DNA from: an uncultured Francisella sp.
Lineage (GTDB): Bacteria > Pseudomonadota > Gammaproteobacteria > Burkholderiales > Neisseriaceae
Assembly (NCBI GenBank): GCA_943914555.1
Contig: CALUCM010000024.1
Coordinates: forward strand, 1 to 18,081
Direction: 5' to 3'
DNA: 18,081 bases
Numbering within the stretch: the first letter of the stretch is position 1; the number at the start of each line of letters is the position of its first letter. The notes beneath the pieces are model-generated. The model worked only from the letters and a program-made list of their open reading frames with translations, was not told where the DNA came from and did not search any database. The position numbers and the translations under genes were made by a program. Shown in pieces: positions 14,554-18,081 of the stretch.

Positions 14554-15087
14554 TTAAACCCTCTGGTTGCTCTCTTCTATAATTTTTTCTCTAAGTCGCG
14601 CTTTCTCTAAGTAAGGATTTCCCAAGGTTTTGCTTTTCCACAACCCTATTAGAATAAAGTAGATAATACTGAAAATTGTCACAAAAATAATAAAAACATC
14701 GACGAAACTATTATGCATCGTTTCTCCGTAGGCAAGAAAATCAACCACAGACCACAAAAAACGAATGACCAATACCCACCAACCGCTACAGCCGATATCA
14801 TGTAAGCGCCTCACTTCTACGGCAAGGCTCATAACAATATTCCAGATAAGTACGATAAACAACAGTATTATTATGAAAATGATCGCAAATAAAAGAAAAT
14901 CATTACCCGCAGCCCTATCTGCAGGCAGAATAGATGGAAATAATATAAATGGTATAAAAATCACTAATACAGAAAAAAATAAAACAGCGAATTCACACCA
15001 CCAAAATTCTCGCCGGTTAGCAACACCGTAGCGAAAAGGATGTAAATAAGCATTTTTAATGATGCTGCCAACACTCTTCTTAGACAT
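14554..15087 (-). CDS. DUF805 family membrane protein, copy 2
   Basis: A 177-residue integral membrane protein. The conserved block KNAYLHPFRYGVANRREFWW (11-30) is followed by four hydrophobic segments, with VRRLHDIGCSGWW before the third, and a C-terminal LWKSKTLGNPYLEKARLREK. These are the DUF805 hallmarks. The start ATG 15087 has GAGGGG six bases upstream; the in-frame ATG 42 bases earlier has no such site. It is clearly a paralogue of the gene at 11210-11731, but divergent in the middle, so the duplication is not recent. A 14-bp palindrome lies upstream. Transcription is divergent from the glycine-rich cluster. Confidence 0.88.
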   Translation of the reverse strand: MSKKSVGSIIKNAYLHPFRYGVANRREFWWCEFAVLFFSVLVIFIPFILFPSILPADRAAGNDFLLFAIIFIIILLFIVLIWNIVMSLAVEVRRLHDIGCSGWWVLVIRFLWSVVDFLAYGETMHNSFVDVFIIFVTIFSIIYFILIGLWKSKTLGNPYLEKARLREKIIEESNQRV

Positions 15088-15149
15088 ATTGAGCCCCTCG
15101 TAAAATAATAACCAGCTGCCCCCAGCCATGAAGCAGCATAAGGTTATGG

Positions 15150-15163
15150 TAAGCTATAGCTTA
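15150..15163. promoter_or_regulatory. 14-bp perfect palindrome upstream of DUF805 copy 2
   Basis: TAAGCTATAGCTTA, located about 63 bases before the ATG at 15087, where a promoter or operator is expected; a TAAAAT (about 15167-15172 on the minus strand) next to it may be a -10. The 15164-15386 interval between divergent genes is extremely AT-rich, holds a TATAAT at 15316 without a clear -35, and no gene. Confidence 0.35.
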
Positions 15164-15386
15164 TCTATTTTATCCTATCCCTAAATAGCTAGTATATTTT
15201 TTCTTAAACAAACTGAAAAAATAATAAATTGGAAGAATCGAATTAACACATAACTCATAAAAATAATTATGATGGAGAATTATTACTATTACTAATATAA
15301 AATATTTATTAACAATATAATAATAGTATGCTGTTTCTAGCTATCAAACTTTGTTCCGTAGAAGCTATTTTTCGTTTGGAGGAAAA

Positions 15387-15640
15387 ATGTCAAAATTCTA
15401 TGTATTATAGCTTCTTGCATAATGCTTCAGTCAATCTATGCCAGACATAGTCAAGGAGCAGGGGATGGGGGCAATGGAGGAGGCGGTATCTACTCTCCTG
15501 GCGGCGATGGAGGTGACTATACGATTTCTTCAAACTCAGATAACAATACTACGGGTAGTAAGAATGGTAACGATAGCGGCAATAATAACGGTACTGCAAA
15601 TGGTAATGGAATAAGACGCGGTGCAGAAGGTACTTGGTAA
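15387..15640 (+). pseudogene. Glycine-rich secreted protein 1, frameshifted within the signal peptide
   Basis: GGAGG (15378-15382) lies four bases before ATG 15387, but this frame reads MSKFYVL and stops. Adding one base in the AAAA of the third codon would give MSKILCIIASCIMLQSIYAR, a convincing signal peptide with cleavage after SIYA, running straight into the open frame that ends at 15640. The mature part begins HSQGAGDGGNGGGGIYSPGG and continues with a low-complexity Gly/Asn/Ser stretch. The GGxYSPGG motif is shared with the next two genes. Initiation at ATG 15422 is possible but has no ribosome site and would lose the signal. Either a fresh loss-of-function, a phase-variable state or a sequencing error. 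Confidence 0.6.
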
Positions 15641-15663
15641 ATTAATATTCCTTAAAAGGTAAG

Positions 15664-15954
15664 ATGAAATGTATGTTTAAAAAGTTTATTTTTGTTGGGT
15701 TATTTTTTCTTGGTTCTACTACAGTTTCAGTAGCAGACGGTAAAGCCGGTAGTGGGTTCTATGCGCCTGGTGGCAAAGATGGACACAGCGCTCCCAATGG
15801 AAATCCTGGTGGTAAAGGAGGGGATGGTGGCTCTGGTTTTTATTCTCCCGGAGGCAATGGGGGCAATAGCACAAACAGTACTCAGGGTGGTAAAGGAGGA
15901 AACGGTGGTTCTGGCTACTACTCTCCCGGTGGAAAAGGAGGCAACGCTAGATAA
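15664..15954 (+). CDS. Glycine-rich secreted repeat protein 2
   Basis: A 96-residue protein with a clean signal peptide (basic start, hydrophobic FIFVGLFFLG, likely cleavage after SVA, about residue 24). The mature part is almost entirely glycine-rich repeats. Three motif copies are GSGFYAPGG, GSGFYSPGG and GSGYYSPGG; the last two sit in 20-residue units of form GGKGG(D/N)GGSG(F/Y)YSPGG(N/K)GGN separated by STNSTQ. No cysteines in the mature protein. The ATG at 15664 follows AAAGG by four bases; a second ATG three codons later is possible. It lies 23 bases after gene 1, so probably the same operon. I recognise no named family; an extracellular or envelope-structural role is plausible. Confidence 0.75.
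   Translation: MKCMFKKFIFVGLFFLGSTTVSVADGKAGSGFYAPGGKDGHSAPNGNPGGKGGDGGSGFYSPGGNGGNSTNSTQGGKGGNGGSGYYSPGGKGGNAR
15808..15945 (+). repeat. Two 60-bp tandem coding repeats in glycine-rich protein 2
   Basis: Units at 15808-15867 and 15886-15945, separated by 18 bases. Each encodes 20 residues; most differences are synonymous or D/N, F/Y, N/K changes. In-frame duplication of a GGN-rich module is visible directly. Confidence 0.8.
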
Positions 15955-15997
15955 GCGTTTAAATTTAAAAGATTTATCAATAAAAAGGGATTTACCT

Positions 15998-16255
15998 ATG
16001 ATAAAAAATATTTTAATGACGATATGTACTTTCTTAATTATGGGATGTTCTGGCAACCAAACACTGCATTCTCATCAATATGACCCCAATGAATTAACTC
16101 AAAAAAATCCTAGAGATGGCGGTGACGGCGGTTCTGGAGTGTATTCGCCAGGCGCTGATGGTAATGAAGATGGTTGTATTGGCGGTAACGGTGGGGATGG
16201 TTTATATGCTCCTGGCAAAAAATGCCCTAAAACTCATCCAAATAAGGACCATTAA
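15998..16255 (+). CDS. Glycine-rich lipoprotein 3
   Basis: An 85-residue protein. ATG 15998 has AAGGGA about seven bases upstream. It begins MIKNILMTICTFLIMGC, which looks like a lipoprotein signal with lipidated C17, although Met at the -2 position is unusual. A polar linker (QYDPNELTQKNPRD) leads to two copies of the shared motif: GGDGGSGVYSPGADG (41-55) and GGNGGDGLYAPGKK (62-75). Two further cysteines (C60, C76) flank the second copy. It follows gene 2 by 43 bases. So the family includes both secreted and probably lipid-anchored members. A much longer frame starting at 15752 is an overlap with gene 2 and not the true start. Confidence 0.75.
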   Translation: MIKNILMTICTFLIMGCSGNQTLHSHQYDPNELTQKNPRDGGDGGSGVYSPGADGNEDGCIGGNGGDGLYAPGKKCPKTHPNKDH

Positions 16256-16611
16256 AGGGGGGATTTATGGTTTCTCTCCATATAATGTACAGGCATTGGC
16301 TTTATCAATAAGAAAATAAAACCATAGCTATTCCACTTTAAATAAAGCAATTGATTATTACTAAGTTATTCAGCCCCCAAGCTTTGTTATTGCTCCAGCT
16401 TTTTCTAGTAAAAAATAAGCTTTATATTTTTGTGTGCTAATCATATAAAAAACACTTGAGATAAAAAAGAAGCAATCCTTTCTGAGCCTATTATTTCATT
16501 GACTTAATAGTTACAGTGCAAAGTTAAGTTTAACTTATAAAGTATAAAACCTGTTTAAAAAATATTAAATATCAATACTATAATTGTTATAATTAAAGAA
16601 AAAACAAAGGG
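16256..16611. other. AT-rich intergenic region
   Basis: No convincing gene. Directly after gene 3, AAAGGGGGGATTT precedes an ATG (16267) that opens only 14 codons; the next frame over reads KGGIYGFSPYN, faintly like the shared motif, so a degraded fourth member is possible but unproven. The rest is AT-rich, with TATAAT-like sequences near 16579 and 16587 that might be promoters for the downstream genes. Confidence 0.4.
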
Positions 16612-16734
16612 ATGAGAAAAATACAAATAAAGCTTAAGCGCTACCTATCAATAACATTGTCTATAGTCGCACAGATTGTATTTGTGGATAGCATTATCGA
16701 TATTATTATCTATATCCTTGCAGCTTTATTTTGA
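16612..16734 (+). CDS. Possible 40-residue hydrophobic protein
   Basis: ATG 16612 to TGA 16732-16734. A basic start (MRKIQIKLKRYL) is followed by a continuous hydrophobic helix with two aspartates (about residues 13-40, including SITLSIVAQIVFVD). AAAGGG immediately precedes the ATG, closer than ideal. Its stop overlaps a TTG that could start the next gene, the pattern of translational coupling. No family recognised; single-helix small membrane protein if real. Confidence 0.35.
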   Translation: MRKIQIKLKRYLSITLSIVAQIVFVDSIIDIIIYILAALF

Positions 16735-16739
16735 CTTTC

Positions 16740-17012
16740 ATGAGTAATACTAAAGATGATTTTACAATGGGTGCTACTGAAGCGATACCGGCCGTAGGCG
16801 GTCCGATAGTAGGTGGAGCTATTGGTACTTTAGTAGGAGCATCTCTTGGGACGCCTCTATCCCTGCCTGTGGCTGGCGCTTTTGCTGGTGGAACTATAGG
16901 TGCAGGTATTACCTATGTGTTACATGAAAAAACTAAAAAAGCTCGGTGCCTAGCAAAGCACCATTGCATAGAGAATCCTTATCTTATCCACTGTCCCTGC
17001 GATGACCTGTAA
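16740..17012 (+). CDS. Glycine-zipper protein with four-cysteine tail (microcin-like layout)
   Basis: A 90-residue protein from ATG 16740 (TTG 16731 would add three residues; neither has a ribosome site). A short polar, acidic start (SNTKDDF) is followed by a glycine/alanine-rich hydrophobic region with many GxxxG spacings, AVGGPIVGGAIGTLVGASLG (18-37) and VAGAFAGGTIGAGITYVL (44-61), likely two membrane helices. Then come a basic stretch (HEKTKKAR) and a tail with C70, C76, C85 and C87. Class II microcins such as microcin V have a leader ending in Gly-Gly, a glycine-zipper helix and a C-terminal disulfide; here GG occurs at 20-21 with Glu at the -8 position, but the usual leader leucines are missing. 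Alternatives: an ordinary glycine-zipper envelope protein. The next gene, 17 bases away, encodes a membrane protein. Confidence 0.6.
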   Translation: MSNTKDDFTMGATEAIPAVGGPIVGGAIGTLVGASLGTPLSLPVAGAFAGGTIGAGITYVLHEKTKKARCLAKHHCIENPYLIHCPCDDL

Positions 17013-17029
17013 CAGCTTAGGAGCTAGTA

Positions 17030-17515
17030 ATGTTAAAGTTACTTAAAAGTCTCAAGCATAAAGAGCCGCATGAAACTTGCGCTACGTTTATCGTAGTCAA
17101 TAATTGGCTTATATTGACAGTTTTATATTACAAAATGCCTTATTACCTCCAAGTGCTTGCTCTAATATTTATTGGACTCCCTTTGGTTTATTTGATTTAT
17201 TATTTATTATTAAAGATCTTCAAAAACAAAGGGGTGTATCGAGGGCTTCCTTTAAACTGGAAAAATTTCAAAAATAATACTTTCTCGCAAAACCTAGCAA
17301 TTTACAAACAATCAGCTAAGAATAAGATTATATGGTCTTCTATGGTAGCTAATGGGATTAGCTTCGTTATTGCGCTTTCTCTTTGTGTTAGTGTTGCATC
17401 TTTATTTAGCCAATATAGCATCTGGCTTTTTTTATTGACCATTGACATTCTACAAATAGCAATGACTTTTTTACTATTTGATCTCTTTACAAAGAAATTC
17501 AATATTATCCCCTGA
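17030..17515 (+). CDS. Unidentified four-helix membrane protein
   Basis: A 161-residue protein with AGGAG six bases before ATG 17030, so translation is well supported. Predicted membrane segments, read by hydrophobicity: about 19-34, 39-64, 100-127 and 130-153, with a basic loop between the second and third (KNKGVYRGLPLNWKNFKNN). Both ends appear cytoplasmic. No family recognised. The 17-base gap from the glycine-zipper gene indicates an operon, so the two products probably act together; an immunity role is conceivable but has no direct support. Confidence 0.65.
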   Translation: MLKLLKSLKHKEPHETCATFIVVNNWLILTVLYYKMPYYLQVLALIFIGLPLVYLIYYLLLKIFKNKGVYRGLPLNWKNFKNNTFSQNLAIYKQSAKNKIIWSSMVANGISFVIALSLCVSVASLFSQYSIWLFLLTIDILQIAMTFLLFDLFTKKFNIIP

Positions 17516-17610
17516 TACAGCACCTGAAGGCTCTATTCTCATAGAGAAGAGATATGTATGAAAAAATAAAATAGGCTAATATAATTTTATTAAATTAGCT
17601 TATATATATG

Positions 17611-17653
17611 CTCCAGACCAACTTGAACTTGCTACTCAGTCGATGGTCTGGAG
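17611..17653. terminator. Long inverted repeat between convergent genes
   Basis: Perfect 10-bp arms CTCCAGACCA (17611-17620) and TGGTCTGGAG (17644-17653) with a 23-base loop, followed on the plus strand by a T-rich stretch. It lies between the plus-strand membrane-protein gene and the minus-strand DUF805 remnant, so a bidirectional terminator fits. Smaller hairpins precede it: CTCTAT-TCTC-ATAGAG (17531-17546) and GCTAAT.../...ATTAGC (17575-17599). Confidence 0.5.
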
Positions 17654-17685
17654 TCGTAGTTTTGTCTTATTTTTTGTTGCCCTAG

Positions 17686-18047
17686 CTACTCTTCTATTTT
17701 TGCCTTTTGCGCACGAGGGTTATTTTCAGTTTTACTGGGAATAGCACCCAATACGATCATCCAGATCATCTCGATAATGCGGTTAGCGCCAACAGTGCCA
17801 ATAGGAGTGTAATAAAAAGCTCCAGAAGCAGGAACAATAGCCCATGAAATAAGGGAATATGCTAGCGACCATACTAATATCCATCATCCAGATCATGCGG
17901 TCCGACATGGTTATAGTGGTAATAGTAGTAGGTTGCTATTATTACATAACCTGCATAACAGCTTATTGTATAAATTAACCAAATACACCAGTATTGCTGG
18001 CGTGCAGCGACACCATAACAAAATGTGCTGGCAGCTGCAAGGATAGG
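17686..18047 (-). pseudogene. Decayed DUF805 family gene, copy 3
   Basis: Two minus-strand frames carry the DUF805 pattern. The first (from 18047, ending TAG 17874) has FCYGVAARQQYWCIW, matching FRYGVANRREFWWCE of copy 2, and later HDL at the place of the HDxGxSGWW motif. The second frame resumes WILVWSLAYSLISWAIVP and ends MIVLGAIPSKTENNPRAQKA, which matches GLCKSKTEHNARAEKAK of copy 1, to the TAG at 17686. The usual N-terminal KNAYLHP segment and a start codon with ribosome site are not recognisable. A frameshift and small rearrangement near 17880-17896 break the gene. I find no way to read it as intact. Confidence 0.75.
17756..17896. repeat. 14-bp direct repeat inside the DUF805 remnant
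   Basis: ATCATCCAGATCAT occurs at 17756-17769 and 17883-17896, 127 bases apart, each followed within a few bases by ATGCGG or GCGG. The second copy coincides with the place where the reading frame is lost, so a short duplication or template switch may have caused the damage. Confidence 0.5.
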
Positions 18048-18081
18048 TCAGTAATGATCCAGGGTAGAGTTAATTATTTAA

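Noticed and set aside
14765..15031. 88-codon plus-strand ORF opposite DUF805 copy 2
   Set aside because: Low-complexity antisense shadow; the minus strand carries DUF805 hallmarks and a ribosome site.
15808..15945. CRISPR-like spaced repeat
   Set aside because: Only two units, 60-bp and in frame, with an 18-bp spacer encoding STNSTQ; it is a protein-coding repeat.
15727..16056. 109-codon minus-strand ORF over the glycine-rich genes
   Set aside because: Arises because Gly/Ser repeat codons read backwards lack stops; no ribosome site, and plus-strand genes have signal peptides.
15752..16255. 167-codon frame as the start of glycine-rich gene 3
   Set aside because: Its first half is an alternate frame of gene 2; ATG 15998 has a ribosome site and starts a lipoprotein signal.
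16116..16319. 67-codon plus-strand ORF overlapping gene 3
   Set aside because: Off-frame reading of the glycine-rich coding sequence, no ribosome site or domain.
17302..17523. 73-codon minus-strand ORF opposite the four-helix protein
   Set aside because: Antisense of a gene with a strong AGGAG site and clear membrane helices.

Overview
The window is AT-rich chromosomal DNA from a gammaproteobacterium. It carries a classical division and cell-wall (dcw) cluster, an MurE of the meso-diaminopimelate type, RlpA, an NlpE-type lipoprotein and a YqjD/YqjE/YqjK-type operon. Gene content and base composition fit a Legionellales-like, possibly host-associated lineage, but that placement is inference. 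Several frameshifted genes, low coding density on the right and expanded small-protein families suggest a genome in decay.

Left part (1-5990, minus strand): mraZ-rsmH-ftsL-ftsI-murE-murF (murF runs off the left edge). They are read from one sigma70-type promoter (TTGATC-N17-TATACT). Four MraZ boxes with a 10-bp period sit directly downstream of the -10, as expected for autorepression. rsmH is split by a one-base shift in an A10 tract. Genes are overlapping or tightly spaced.

Middle part (6175-11731): a MidA/NDUFAF7-type methyltransferase, a tRNA with CAU anticodon (elongator Met) behind a near-consensus promoter with a GC-rich discriminator, rlpA, an NlpE-like lipoprotein, a cysteine glutathione peroxidase, then the minus-strand set yqjD-yqjE-yqjK (envelope and ribosome-associated membrane proteins) and a first DUF805 membrane protein.

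Right part (11747-18081) is accessory and degraded. About 1.8 kb holds fragments of membrane-protein genes on both strands. A DUF924 gene is intact. A second intact DUF805 gene and a third, broken one flank a plus-strand block of small genes. That block has three consecutive secreted or lipidated glycine-rich proteins sharing a Gly-Gly-Ser-Gly-x-Tyr-Ser-Pro-Gly-Gly motif (the first frameshifted inside its signal peptide), a 40-residue hydrophobic ORF, a 90-residue glycine-zipper protein with a four-cysteine tail, and a four-helix membrane protein. The last two resemble, in layout only, a microcin-type peptide and its immunity protein. The glycine-rich family and this pair are the least explained contents of the window.
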